Positions 40,137 through 48,158 of a stretch of DNA of 64,000 nucleotides are shown in pieces. The notes beneath the pieces were generated by a model. It made no database searches. It saw only the letters and a list, made by a program, of their open reading frames with translations, and had not been told where the DNA came from. Source of the DNA: UBA10649 sp965278965. GTDB lineage: Bacteria; Actinomycetota; Actinomycetes; S36-B12. How positions within the stretch are numbered: position 1 is the stretch's first letter; every line of letters starts with the position of its first letter. The stretch spans positions 3,616,854 through 3,680,853 of the forward strand of contig OZ257127.1 of assembly GCA_965278965.1 (NCBI GenBank), written 5' to 3'. Both the position numbers and the translations under genes were made by a program.

Positions 40137-41156
40137 GTGCCCCAGTCCCTGACCGATCGCCGACCGGAGACGACGGCCGTGCAGCTGGTCGACGAGCTGG
40201 TACCGCCTCCGCACTTCGCTCACGTGCGCTTCGACACGTATGTGCCCGATCCGGCGCAGCTGTCGCAGGCCGCTGCGCTCGCCGCCCTACGGACCTTCGC
40301 CGGCCGCGTGGCGAACCCGGCGCCGGCTCGGCGCGCCCTGTTCCGCCGCGCCGCACCGCCGGAGGGACGCGCCGGTGTGTACCTCGACGGCGGGTTCGGA
40401 GTCGGCAAGACCCACCTGCTGGCCTCGCTCTGGCACGCTGTCCCGGGTCCGAAGCGGTTCGGCACGTTCGTCGAGTACACGAACCTCGTCGGGGCCCTCG
40501 GCTTCCGGACGGCCGTCGAGGCGTTGTCGTCGGCGCGGCTCATCTGCATCGACGAGTTCGAGCTCGACGACCCGGGCGACACCGTTCTCATGTCGACGCT
40601 CCTGCGCGAGCTCGTCGGTGCCGGGGTGCACCTCGCCGCCACGTCCAACACGCTGCCGGACCGCCTCGGCGAGGGCCGGTTCGCCGCCGACGACTTCCTG
40701 CGGGAGATCCAGGGCCTGTCGGCGCACTTCGACGTCCTGCGGGTCGACGGCGACGACTACCGCCATCGCGGGCTGCCGGTCGCGCCCGAGCCGTCGACCG
40801 ACGACGAGGTCCGTGCGGCGGTGCAGGACCGGCCCGGTGCTGTCGTGGACGACTTCGGCGCGCTGGCCAAGCATCTGTCGACCGTCCACCCGTCGCGGTA
40901 CGGACCACTCGTCGCCGGCGTCACGGCACTCGGACTGACCGGGGTGCGCCCGTTGGACGACCAGGCCGCGGCCCTGCGACTGGTCGTCCTCGTTGATCGG
41001 CTGTACGACCGCGACGTCCCGGTCATCGCGAGCGGCACGCCGTTGGACCGCGTGTTCGGGGCGGACATGCTGCAAGGCGGCTACCGCAAGAAGTACTTCC
41101 GGGCCGTCTCCCGGCTCGTCGCGCTTGCCCGTGACGGCCAGGCGATGGTTGGCTGA
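40137..41156 (+). CDS. zapE: ZapE/AFG1-like ATPase
   Basis: A 339-residue AAA+-like ATPase of the AFG1/ZapE family. Walker A is DGGFGVGKTHLLASL, Walker B LICIDEFELDDPGD, sensor 1 VHLAATSNTLPDRL, and the C-terminal IASGTPLDRVF and GGYRKKYFRAVSRLVAL end. In E. coli ZapE regulates the Z ring; in mitochondria AFG1 handles misfolded oxidative-phosphorylation subunits. The GTG at 40137 is selected because TAGGGT lies 7 nt before it; an ATG at 40119 would overlap the divergent promoter. It is followed after 5 bp by the GlsB gene. Confidence 0.92.
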   Translation: MPQSLTDRRPETTAVQLVDELVPPPHFAHVRFDTYVPDPAQLSQAAALAALRTFAGRVANPAPARRALFRRAAPPEGRAGVYLDGGFGVGKTHLLASLWHAVPGPKRFGTFVEYTNLVGALGFRTAVEALSSARLICIDEFELDDPGDTVLMSTLLRELVGAGVHLAATSNTLPDRLGEGRFAADDFLREIQGLSAHFDVLRVDGDDYRHRGLPVAPEPSTDDEVRAAVQDRPGAVVDDFGALAKHLSTVHPSRYGPLVAGVTALGLTGVRPLDDQAAALRLVVLVDRLYDRDVPVIASGTPLDRVFGADMLQGGYRKKYFRAVSRLVALARDGQAMVG

Positions 41157-41161
41157 CCGCC

Positions 41162-41425
41162 ATGGATCCGTCTGGCATCATCTCCGCGCTCTTCGCCGGC
41201 ATCATCATCGGCCTGATCGCCCGCATCCTCGTGCCGAGCATGCAGCCCATCGGGTGCATCGTCACGATCATCATCGGCATCATCGGCGCGTTCGCCGGGA
41301 TCTTCGTGGCCCAGGGATTCGGCTACGACGACTCCTTCTGGCTTGTGTTCCTGACGCAGATCTTCATCGCGGTGGTCCTGGTGGCGATCACGGCGGCCTT
41401 GTTCCGGCGGTCCGGGGTCGAATAG
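41162..41425 (+). CDS. GlsB/YeaQ/YmgE family stress membrane protein
   Basis: An 87-residue, three-helix membrane protein. The core LFAGIIIGLIARILVPSMQPIG is glycine-rich in the way of YeaQ/YmgE/GlsB transglycosylase-associated proteins. They are upregulated by envelope and general stress; function is not defined. It lies 5 bp behind zapE and so may share its transcript. Convergent with the ABC permease gene 10 bp away. Confidence 0.9.
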   Translation: MDPSGIISALFAGIIIGLIARILVPSMQPIGCIVTIIIGIIGAFAGIFVAQGFGYDDSFWLVFLTQIFIAVVLVAITAALFRRSGVE

Positions 41426-41435
41426 CGGGCGCCGC

Positions 41436-43082
41436 TCACGCGGCCAGGTCCCGTTGGCGCCAGCCGGCCAGGCCGGCGACGGTCAGCAGCGCAGCCACGG
41501 CGCCCAGCCAGGCGAGGGACCAGAGGTCGACCCGTCCGCCGGGCAGCGTCGGGCTGTGCGCGAACGGTGACAGGTCCTGCAGCCACGACGGCAGCCGCCA
41601 CAGGGCGCCGAGCTCGCCGACGACGACGCAGGCCGCGAAGACGGTCCACGCCGTCGCTGCCATCGCTCGGGGCAGCCAGCCGAACAACACGGCGCACAGG
41701 CCGATGAGCACCCACGCGGCGGGCACATGGGCCGCGCCGGCCGCGGCGAGGCGACCCACTTGGGACGCATCGCTGACGTCGACTGCGTGCGCAACCCCGA
41801 CGGCCAGGCTGGCCGCCACGAGGATCACTGCCACGCCGGCGAACGCGATGGCCAGGTGCCCGGCCGCCAATCGGGTCCGGCCGACGTCAGCGGACAGCAC
41901 CGGCTCGGCGTGTCCGTCGGCTTCCTCGGCGCGTAGCCGGAGCGCAGCCACGATGCCGAAGGCGGCGATCACGGTCCCCAGGATCGAGATCTCAGCGGCG
42001 AGGAAGGCGTCGACCAGGCCTTGCTCGCCGCCGAGGGCCACGAGGTAGGACCGCATCTGCGCCGAGTCCAGAAGGCCGGTTACGTCCTGCGCGATCGATC
42101 CCAGCACCGCGCCCATGGTGACGGCTCCGAGGAGCCATGCGAGGGCCGCGCCGCGCTGAACCCGCCACGCGAGGGCCGTCGGTCCTGTCAGCCGCCCGTG
42201 CGCGGGGCCGGGGCGATCGGCCAGCAGCCCGGCGCCGAGATCGCGGCGGGACCGCAGGGCGAACGCCGCCGTGGTGAGCAGCGCAGTCGCGGCGAGCGGG
42301 ACGAGCGCGACCACCCAGCGATCACCGGCGAACGGCCGCACCTGCTGGCTCCACGCGACCGGGGACAGCCAGGCTGGCCAGCCAGGCCCGCCCGATGAGA
42401 GATCTCCGACCGCGCGCAGGAGGTAGGACGTCCCGACGACGACGAGGCTCATCCCGGTGGCGGCCCGGTGGGACGCGAACAGCTGGGCGGCGACACCGCC
42501 GACCGCGGCGAAGACGGCCGCCGCGAGCGCCCAGCTCAGGCCGAACGCGGCGCTCCCGGCGACAGGCATGCCGACGGCGAAAAGGCATGCCGTGGTCACG
42601 GTCCCGAGCGCGACCGACCCCACGCCCGCGAGGAGGAGAGCGGCGGCCAAGGGAGCGGACCGGCCCACGGCCCCGCTCGCAAGGAGCTCAAGCCGGCCGG
42701 CCTCCTCGTCCGTGCGGGTGTGCCGGACGACCAACATCGCGAAGACGATGCCGACGACTGCCGCGCCGAACGCGGTGAGCTTGATCAGCGACAGCGCCCC
42801 GAGCGACGTGACGTCGTAGATGCGACCGTAGAGGGCGACGAGCGCAGCCGTCGCGTTGATCGTCTCGGCCGCCTCCGCTCGCGATCCGACGCTGGGGTAT
42901 AGGTCCGCAGTCGACGTGACGGAGAGCGCGACGGTAGCGGCCAGGCCCGCGACCCAGGCGGGCAGCAGGATGCGGTCACGTCGGAGGGCGAACCGGAGCA
43001 GCGTGCCGGTGCCCGCGAACGGTCCAGCGTCCCTCGCTGGCCTGTGGACCGGTGCCAGCGGGGAGGCCGCCACGCTCGTCAT
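41436..43082 (-). CDS. ABC-2-type exporter permease, twelve helices
   Basis: A 548-residue permease with about twelve membrane helices in two related halves. Each half has a conserved helix after a polar start (LLRFALRRDRILLPAWVAGL, and WRVQRGAALAWLLGAVTMGAVLG). This is the tandem-duplicated ABC exporter permease found in actinobacterial antibiotic or polyketide exporters. The ATPase gene overlaps its start by 4 bp. Substrate unknown; a drug efflux role is inferred from family only. Confidence 0.9.
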   Translation of the reverse strand: MTSVAASPLAPVHRPARDAGPFAGTGTLLRFALRRDRILLPAWVAGLAATVALSVTSTADLYPSVGSRAEAAETINATAALVALYGRIYDVTSLGALSLIKLTAFGAAVVGIVFAMLVVRHTRTDEEAGRLELLASGAVGRSAPLAAALLLAGVGSVALGTVTTACLFAVGMPVAGSAAFGLSWALAAAVFAAVGGVAAQLFASHRAATGMSLVVVGTSYLLRAVGDLSSGGPGWPAWLSPVAWSQQVRPFAGDRWVVALVPLAATALLTTAAFALRSRRDLGAGLLADRPGPAHGRLTGPTALAWRVQRGAALAWLLGAVTMGAVLGSIAQDVTGLLDSAQMRSYLVALGGEQGLVDAFLAAEISILGTVIAAFGIVAALRLRAEEADGHAEPVLSADVGRTRLAAGHLAIAFAGVAVILVAASLAVGVAHAVDVSDASQVGRLAAAGAAHVPAAWVLIGLCAVLFGWLPRAMAATAWTVFAACVVVGELGALWRLPSWLQDLSPFAHSPTLPGGRVDLWSLAWLGAVAALLTVAGLAGWRQRDLAA

Positions 43083-43969
43083 GGCGCGCCGTGGCCGTAG
43101 TGCTGAAGGAACAGGTCCTCCAGCGTGGGCGGCCGGCTCTCCAGGGACCGCACGCCGGCCGCACTGAGCGCGCCCACGAACGCCGACATGCCAGAGGCGT
43201 CGACCTGCGCGGACACGAGGTCGCCGTCGACCCGCAGGTCGTGGACGCCGGCGATGCGGTCCAGACCCACGACCGGCCGGTCGGTGCGGGCAGAGACTGA
43301 CGTCCGCGTGAGGTGTCGCAAGTCCGCGAGCGATCCGCTCTCCACGACGCGGCCATCTCGCACGATGCTCAAGCGATCGCACAGGGCCTCGGCCTCGCTG
43401 AGGATGTGCGACGACAGCACGACGGTCCGCCCGTCGGCGCGCAGCTCGCTGACACAGCGCCGGAATGTCGCCTCCATCAGAGGGTCGAGCCCGGAGGTCG
43501 GCTCGTCGAGCAGGTAGAGCTCGACGTCGGCGGCGAGCGCAGCGACCAGAGCGACCTTCTGCCGGTTGCCCTTGGAGTAGCTGCGGGTCCGCTTGCGCGG
43601 GTCGAGGGCGAACCGTTCGACGAGCTCGTCGCGCCGCCGCGGGTCCAGGCCGCCACGCAGCCGTCCGAGCAGGTCGATGACCTCGCCTCCCGTGAGCCCG
43701 GGCCACAGGCTCACGTCGCCCGGCACATAGGTCACGCGGCGATGCAGCGACGCGGCGTCACGCCAGGGGTCTGTGTCCAGAACCCTCACGGCTCCGGCAT
43801 CGGCACGCAGCAGCCCGAGCAGGATGCGCAGGGTCGTCGTCTTCCCCGACCCGTTCGGACCGAGGAACGCGTGCACCTCGCCGGCGTGCACCTCGAGGTC
43901 CAGCCCGTTGAGCGCGACCGCCGACCCGTACGCCTTCTTGACGCCTACGCACGTGATCGCAGAGCTCAC
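43079..43969 (-). CDS. ABC exporter ATP-binding protein
   Basis: A 296-residue ATPase: Walker A LGPNGSGKTTTLRIL near residue 40, Q-loop YVPGDVSLWPGLT, signature RSYSKGNRQKVALVAALA, Walker B LYLLDEPTSGLDP and VVLSSHILSEAEALCD. The signature is SKGNRQK, a variant typical of this DrrA/TnrB-like group. The last 80 residues form the regulatory extension. GTG start; TAGCGT is 7 nt upstream. Operon with the permease. Confidence 0.94.
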   Translation of the reverse strand: MSSAITCVGVKKAYGSAVALNGLDLEVHAGEVHAFLGPNGSGKTTTLRILLGLLRADAGAVRVLDTDPWRDAASLHRRVTYVPGDVSLWPGLTGGEVIDLLGRLRGGLDPRRRDELVERFALDPRKRTRSYSKGNRQKVALVAALAADVELYLLDEPTSGLDPLMEATFRRCVSELRADGRTVVLSSHILSEAEALCDRLSIVRDGRVVESGSLADLRHLTRTSVSARTDRPVVGLDRIAGVHDLRVDGDLVSAQVDASGMSAFVGALSAAGVRSLESRPPTLEDLFLQHYGHGAP

Positions 43970-44033
43970 AGGTACGACGCTAGCCGCGCGCCACGCTCAT
44001 GGCACCCCGTAGACAGAGGCCAGTGAGCGCCGC

Positions 44034-44750
44034 TCAGTTGCTGGTCGTCGCGCGCTCACGGAGCTCGGCGAGTCGTCGCGTGCCGAGCACGAGCGCGGCC
44101 AGAGCCGTCACGGATGCCACACCCGCGACGACAAGGCCCATGGGTCCGCCGGACACCTTGATCATCAGCGCGCCGATCGCGGCGCCGGCCCCCATCGCGA
44201 CGATCGCGCCGGCGCGGTGGCGCCACACGTGCGACGGCTGGCCGTGACCGGCGAGGCGGCTCTCCCGGGCGAGGTTGGCGATCGTGCTCGTGACGACGAC
44301 CGTCGTGATGTCGGAGTTGCCGATCGGCTTCACGGCGGCGACCTGCGCGCCCATGCACGCCGCGAGCAGCGTCGTGATGGTGATCATCGCGCCTTGGCCG
44401 ACGTCGCCGACGATGTGCCAGTACCCGGCTGCGCCGAACGTCGTGAGCGCTGTGACGACCAGCACCCACACGGCGGTCCGCGGTAGCGACACCGCCTGGA
44501 CCTTGCCGATCGTGCGCGAGCCGATGACGGCTCCGACGAAGAAGCCCAGGAGCGCGAGGGCGTTGTTCAGCAGGGGGATGTCATCGACCCCGGTGAACGC
44601 GAAGCCGATGAACAGCACGTTGCCGGTCATATTCCCGGTGAAGACCCGGTCCAGGGCGAGGTAGGAGACGGCGTCGATGACCCCCGTCGCGAGGGTCAGC
44701 AGGAGCAGGCCCGCCGTGTGCCACGCGAGCGGGCGGTTCGCCGCGCTCAT
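44034..44750 (-). CDS. DUF1275 (YoaK-like) membrane protein
   Basis: A 238-residue protein with about six or seven membrane helices. The motifs GVIDAVSYLALDRVFTGNMTGN near residue 22 and LAACMGAQVAAVKPIG, then TTVVVTSTIANLARE, define DUF1275. The transported compound, if any, is not known. It follows the FadR-type regulator gene with a 4-bp ATGA overlap, so it is translationally coupled. Divergent from the acetamidase. Confidence 0.9.
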   Translation of the reverse strand: MSAANRPLAWHTAGLLLLTLATGVIDAVSYLALDRVFTGNMTGNVLFIGFAFTGVDDIPLLNNALALLGFFVGAVIGSRTIGKVQAVSLPRTAVWVLVVTALTTFGAAGYWHIVGDVGQGAMITITTLLAACMGAQVAAVKPIGNSDITTVVVTSTIANLARESRLAGHGQPSHVWRHRAGAIVAMGAGAAIGALMIKVSGGPMGLVVAGVASVTALAALVLGTRRLAELRERATTSN

Positions 44751-45445
44751 GCCTGAGCCTCGGCGACGAGCCGGCGGACGCTTGCGAGGTGGTCCTCCAT
44801 CGCCCGGGTAGCGGCGACCGGGTCGCCGGCGGCCACGGCCCGCAGGATCAGGGCGTGCCCGTCGATCGAGGACTGCCGGGCACGGCGGGTGCGGTGCGAG
44901 TACCGGCGATGGTCCAGCGTCCAGGAGCTCGCCAGGCCGAGCATCGTCGCGAGCAACGGGTTCTGCGTCGTCTGCGCGAGCAGCAGGTGGAACTCCTGGT
45001 CGAGCTCGACCGAGCGATCAGCACTCAGCGACGCGTCGGCCTGCTCGAGCGCGCGCTCCAGCATCACCAGGGCTGACTGCGTAGCGCGCTCGGCGGCGAG
45101 AGCGGCGATCTGGGGCTCGATGACCAGGCGAAGCTCGGCCGCGTGGTCGGCATCGGTGACCTCGTCGCCGAGGCGGAGCAGGTCGCGGACGTCGGCCGAG
45201 GCGGGCCGGACCGTCGTGCCGCGTCCCGGGGCGCGATCGACGAGGCGTTTGGCGTCGAGATCCTGCAGCGCCTCGCGCACGGAGGAGCGCGAGACACCCC
45301 AGCTCGCCGCGAGGTCCCTCTCGGACGGTAGCCGAGCTCCCGGCGCTAGCTCGCCGCTGGCAATGAGCCGCTCGAGGTGCGCTGCGAGCGACACCGAGAT
45401 GGTCGTCGCCCGCCGCGGGGGAGAGGCGATCCAGGCGGTGGTCAT
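44747..45445 (-). CDS. FadR-subfamily GntR regulator
   Basis: A 232-residue regulator: winged helix LERLIASGELAPGARLPSERDL, ASWGVSRSSVREALQDLDAKRLVDR (about residues 28-75), then an all-helical FCD ligand domain with metal-binding His/Asp-like positions. Such regulators respond to small organic acids. In the intergenic region upstream lies TGGTCAGACCA, the kind of palindrome bound by FadR-subfamily proteins, so control of its own operon and of the divergent acetamidase gene is plausible. Confidence 0.92.
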   Translation of the reverse strand: MTTAWIASPPRRATTISVSLAAHLERLIASGELAPGARLPSERDLAASWGVSRSSVREALQDLDAKRLVDRAPGRGTTVRPASADVRDLLRLGDEVTDADHAAELRLVIEPQIAALAAERATQSALVMLERALEQADASLSADRSVELDQEFHLLLAQTTQNPLLATMLGLASSWTLDHRRYSHRTRRARQSSIDGHALILRAVAAGDPVAATRAMEDHLASVRRLVAEAQA

Positions 45446-45497
45446 GGGGTCCTCCGAGCGTTCGGGGTGATGCGTCGGGCAGAGCCTATTGGCCCGA

Positions 45498-45508
45498 TGG
45501 TCAGACCA
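45498..45508. promoter_or_regulatory. FadR-type operator TGGTCAGACCA
   Basis: An 11-bp perfect palindrome between the gntR-DUF1275 operon (starts 45445) and the acetamidase gene (45638). FadR-subfamily regulators bind TGGTxxxACCA-type sites, so this is the likely site for the neighbouring GntR protein. Confidence 0.6.
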
Positions 45509-45637
45509 GCAGAGCCAGGTTTCGCCGCCGTAAATTGTTGATTTCCAAAGCCTTCCCGGCTTGCCCGAGGTCTGTGCTGTGGTTCACGGTGTCGCGAACT
45601 GGTCGGACCATCCGACCCATCCTCGAGTGGAGAACGC

Positions 45638-46750
45638 GTGACCGACATCCTGCAGCCCGGCACCGGCCCCGTGCCCGGCGATCACTACCTGCCGGCCCGA
45701 GCCGACGAGGTCCGCTGGGGCTGGCTTCCCGACCAGGACGCCGCTCCGGTGCTCGACGTCCGCTCCGGCGCCACCGTCACCATCGACACGGTGAGCCACG
45801 AAGGCCTGCTGTACGACCAGGGCCGCGATCCCAAGGCGTACCTCGCGCAGTGGGGGGTCGAGGACGTCCTCGAGGATGCGGTCGCGATCGCCGCCAGCGA
45901 CCTCGTCAACGACGAGAGCTCCGGGCCGCACGTCGTCACCGGGCCCATCGCCGTGGAGGGTGCCGAGCCGGGCGACGTGCTCCGTGTTGAGATTCTCCGA
46001 CTGGATCGCCGGGTGCCGTACGGCTTCGTCAGCAACCGCCACGGGTTCGGCGCGCTTGCGGGGGAGTTCCCCGAGGATCGGCAGTCCCTGGCGACCCGCG
46101 ACGTCGACACGATCGTCTCGGAAGGGACGGTCAGCCACTACGCATGGGTCGGCGGCTCCGCTGACGCCCCGATGGGTCTCATCGACGCCGGCAGCGGGCG
46201 CACGGTCACCTTTCCGCTCTCGCCGTTCCTCGGACTCATGGGGGTCGCGCCCGCGACCAGCGAGCCGATCCACTCGGTGCCGCCGGGACCGTTCGGCGGC
46301 AACATCGACGTCAAGCATGCAGGCGAGGGGTCCGTCCTCTATCTGCCGGTCCAGGTCGCGGGTGCGCTGTTCTTCGCCGGCGACCCGCACTTCGCGCAGG
46401 GCAACGGTGAGGTGGCGCTGACGGCGTTCGAGGCGTCGTTGCGGGCGACTGTGCGTCTGGATGTCGTCGGGGCGTCCTCGCTTGGGGGAGTCACGGGCGG
46501 TCTGCGAGTGCCGGTGGTCGAGACGGCCGAGCACTGGATCCCGATGGGCCTGGACGTCGACCTCAACGAGGCGATGCGGCAGGCCGTCCGGAACGCGGTG
46601 ACCTTCCTGGAGGTCCGGTTCGGCGTGCCGCGGTCCGTGGCGCTCGCCTATCTCTCCGCGGCCGGCGACTTCGAGGTCAGCCAGGTGGTCGACTCGGTCA
46701 AGGGGATCCACTGCATGATCCGCAAGTCCGACTGGGCCGCCTGGGCCTGA
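45638..46750 (+). CDS. Acetamidase/formamidase family protein
   Basis: A 370-residue FmdA/AmdA-type amidase. Family blocks are VTIDTVSHEGLLYDQGRD, TGPIAVEGAEPGDVLRVEI, the FGGNIDVKHAGEGSVLYLPV motif and GDPHFAQGNGEVALTAFEA with His and Asp/Glu around the metal centre. These enzymes release ammonia from acetamide or formamide. Starts with GTG at 45638. A divergent GntR-DUF1275 pair with a shared operator suggests substrate-dependent induction and possibly uptake, but substrate is inferred. Confidence 0.92.
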   Translation: MTDILQPGTGPVPGDHYLPARADEVRWGWLPDQDAAPVLDVRSGATVTIDTVSHEGLLYDQGRDPKAYLAQWGVEDVLEDAVAIAASDLVNDESSGPHVVTGPIAVEGAEPGDVLRVEILRLDRRVPYGFVSNRHGFGALAGEFPEDRQSLATRDVDTIVSEGTVSHYAWVGGSADAPMGLIDAGSGRTVTFPLSPFLGLMGVAPATSEPIHSVPPGPFGGNIDVKHAGEGSVLYLPVQVAGALFFAGDPHFAQGNGEVALTAFEASLRATVRLDVVGASSLGGVTGGLRVPVVETAEHWIPMGLDVDLNEAMRQAVRNAVTFLEVRFGVPRSVALAYLSAAGDFEVSQVVDSVKGIHCMIRKSDWAAWA

Positions 46751-46774
46751 CGCGTCGCACGCCGCTCCGCCGAC

Positions 46775-46816
46775 GAAGAAGACCCCGACGAGGACAGCCT
46801 CGTCGGGGTCTTCTTC
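46775..46816. terminator. Terminator hairpin after the acetamidase gene
   Basis: Arms 46775-46793 and 46798-46816 are perfectly complementary (19 bp, ACAG loop), and the stem base is GAAGAAGA/TCTTCTTC so that the 3' side is U-rich on the plus strand. It is 24 bp after the stop. Confidence 0.85.
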
Positions 46817-46859
46817 TTGCATTCGGCACTCGGCCGGTGAACCCGGCCCGCATACGGCA

Positions 46860-46893
46860 AACGGCTTCCGGCGGGGTGTCGTCGGAAGCCGTT
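46860..46893 (-). terminator. Hairpin behind tRNA-Val(GAC)
   Basis: AACGGCTTCC (46860-46869) pairs with GGAAGCCGTT (46884-46893) over a 14-nt loop, 19 bp past the tRNA 3' end on the minus strand. Only three U follow, so termination is plausible but weak. Confidence 0.5.
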
Positions 46894-46912
46894 ACCTGCC
46901 AGCGGGTCGCGC

Positions 46913-46988
46913 TGGTGGGCGATACAGGAATCGAACCTGTGACCTCTTCCGTGTCAAGGAAGCGCGCTAGCCCCTGCGCCAATCGCCC
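46913..46988 (-). tRNA. tRNA-Val (GAC)
   Basis: Minus-strand cloverleaf: acceptor GGGCGAT pairs with ATCGCCC, anticodon loop TTGACAC (46951-46957) with anticodon GAC, variable AGGTC, T-stem ACAGG and CCTGT around TTCGATT, discriminator A and an encoded CCA (46913-46915). It reads valine codons GUC and GUU. Confidence 0.95.
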
Positions 46989-47531
46989 TCGGGGGTCCCT
47001 CGCGGGACCGGGAAAGACTAGCGGACGTTGATGGTCCGCTTGGCCGCGGGGGACCGGGTCCGGTCAGGTCCCGCGCCGAGCCCGAACCCGTCGTCGCGCT
47101 CCTCGTTGGCGGACGGCGTGAGCGGGCGCGTTGCGGCTCCCCGAGCTCCGGTTCGTCGACGGCCTGACGACCGCGGGGCCGCCAGCGGGCAGGTAGATGA
47201 CCGGTCAGATGACTGCTACGAATGACCGAACATCCACGGTCATAGCGGTCATGACTGGTCATGCGGAGACACGTTTCCCCACGAACCGGCCCTGGTACGG
47301 CGCTGGTACGGCGACTGTCAGCCAGCTGGCCGGTGGGACGCGTTGACTGATATGACCGGAATGATCGGTCAGGTCTGCTCGATCATGATCGGAAAGCACG
47401 GTCATATCCGGTCAACAGTCAACGGCTATTGACCGGTCTGCCCGTCGCGGACAGTTCGCAATCAATGGTTGCGCGTGGGTCGCACTCGGGCGTAGCGTCT
47501 CACGCAACCAATTGTTGCGTAAGGAGCGAGC
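46989..47531. other. 543-bp gene-free stretch with TGACC/GGTCA repeats
   Basis: No convincing reading frame or RNA gene is seen between the tRNA-Val 5' end and the SRPBCC start. The sequence TGACC or its complement GGTCA occurs at 47198, 47203, 47223, 47238, 47247, 47257, 47353, 47367, 47400, 47410 and 47430, eleven times in 237 bp. The first two form the palindrome TGACCGGTCA. A perfect 11-bp tandem duplication CTGGTACGGCG lies at 47292-47313. The stretch may be an iteron-like binding area or a relic of a lost element. Confidence 0.7.
47493..47520 (+). promoter_or_regulatory. Promoter and ArsR-type operator of the orphan SRPBCC gene
   Basis: TAGCGT (47493-47498) is a -10 box. Immediately after it the operator ACGCAACCAATTGTTGCGT (47502-47520) has perfect 7-bp arms with a CAATT spacer, and a half-site ATGGTTGCGC lies at 47465. 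AAGGAG at 47520-47525 precedes the ATG. It resembles operators of ArsR-SRPBCC systems, but no ArsR gene adjoins. Confidence 0.55.
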
Positions 47532-48020
47532 ATGGAGATTGAGAGCATCGGGCGGCGCGCATCGTCCACAGCGGTGGGTGGCCGGGGCTACACAACCTCA
47601 TACACCGTCGAGCAGTCCCCGGAGCAGGTCTTCGCTGCGATCGTGGACGTCCGCGGCTGGTGGACCGGCCAGGTAGACGGAACCACGAATGAGCTCGGCG
47701 CCGAGTTCACCTATCGGCACCGACCGCAGCACTACAGCCGGCAGCGTGTGACCGAGCTCCGGGATGGCCGCACGGTGGCCTGGGAGGTCACCGAGAGCGA
47801 CCTGTCGTTCATCGCCGACCCGGACGAGAGGACCGGCACCCGGATCATCTTCGACATCCTCGCCACCGAGGATGGCGGCAGCACGCTCCGCTTCACCCAT
47901 ATCGGACTGATGCCGGACGTCGAGTGCTTCGGCGCCTGCACCACGGGATGGCTGCACTACGTAGGCGGCAGCCTGCGCAGCCTGATCACGACCGGAAAGG
48001 GCCTGCCCGACCCCTGGTGA
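47532..48020 (+). CDS. SRPBCC (AHSA1-like) protein without its own ArsR
   Basis: A 162-residue helix-grip protein: YTTSYTVEQSPEQVFAAIVDVRGWWTG, EFTYRHRPQHYSRQRVTEL, and the C-terminal helix ACTTGWLHYVGGSLRSLITTG. It belongs to the START/Bet v1-like superfamily and may bind a small hydrophobic ligand. The AAGGAG before ATG 47532 is a normal ribosome site. The palindromic operator over its promoter points to an ArsR-type repressor, but the gene for it is not adjacent, unlike the pair at 18497-19308. Confidence 0.88.
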   Translation: MEIESIGRRASSTAVGGRGYTTSYTVEQSPEQVFAAIVDVRGWWTGQVDGTTNELGAEFTYRHRPQHYSRQRVTELRDGRTVAWEVTESDLSFIADPDERTGTRIIFDILATEDGGSTLRFTHIGLMPDVECFGACTTGWLHYVGGSLRSLITTGKGLPDPW

Positions 48021-48158
48021 CCGCCGTCGCGCGTACGGTCGGCGGGGCAGGGTCGCGACGCCTACTGGCTCACGCCCGTCCGATGGTCAGGCGCGCGTGA
48101 CGGATGTCGATCGCATGGTTGAGCGGTGCATACGCACAGCAGAACAAGGAGACGCCTC

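Noticed and set aside
47198..47434. Possible CRISPR array
   Set aside because: The repeated unit is only 5 bp, in both orientations, with irregular spacing and no cas genes.
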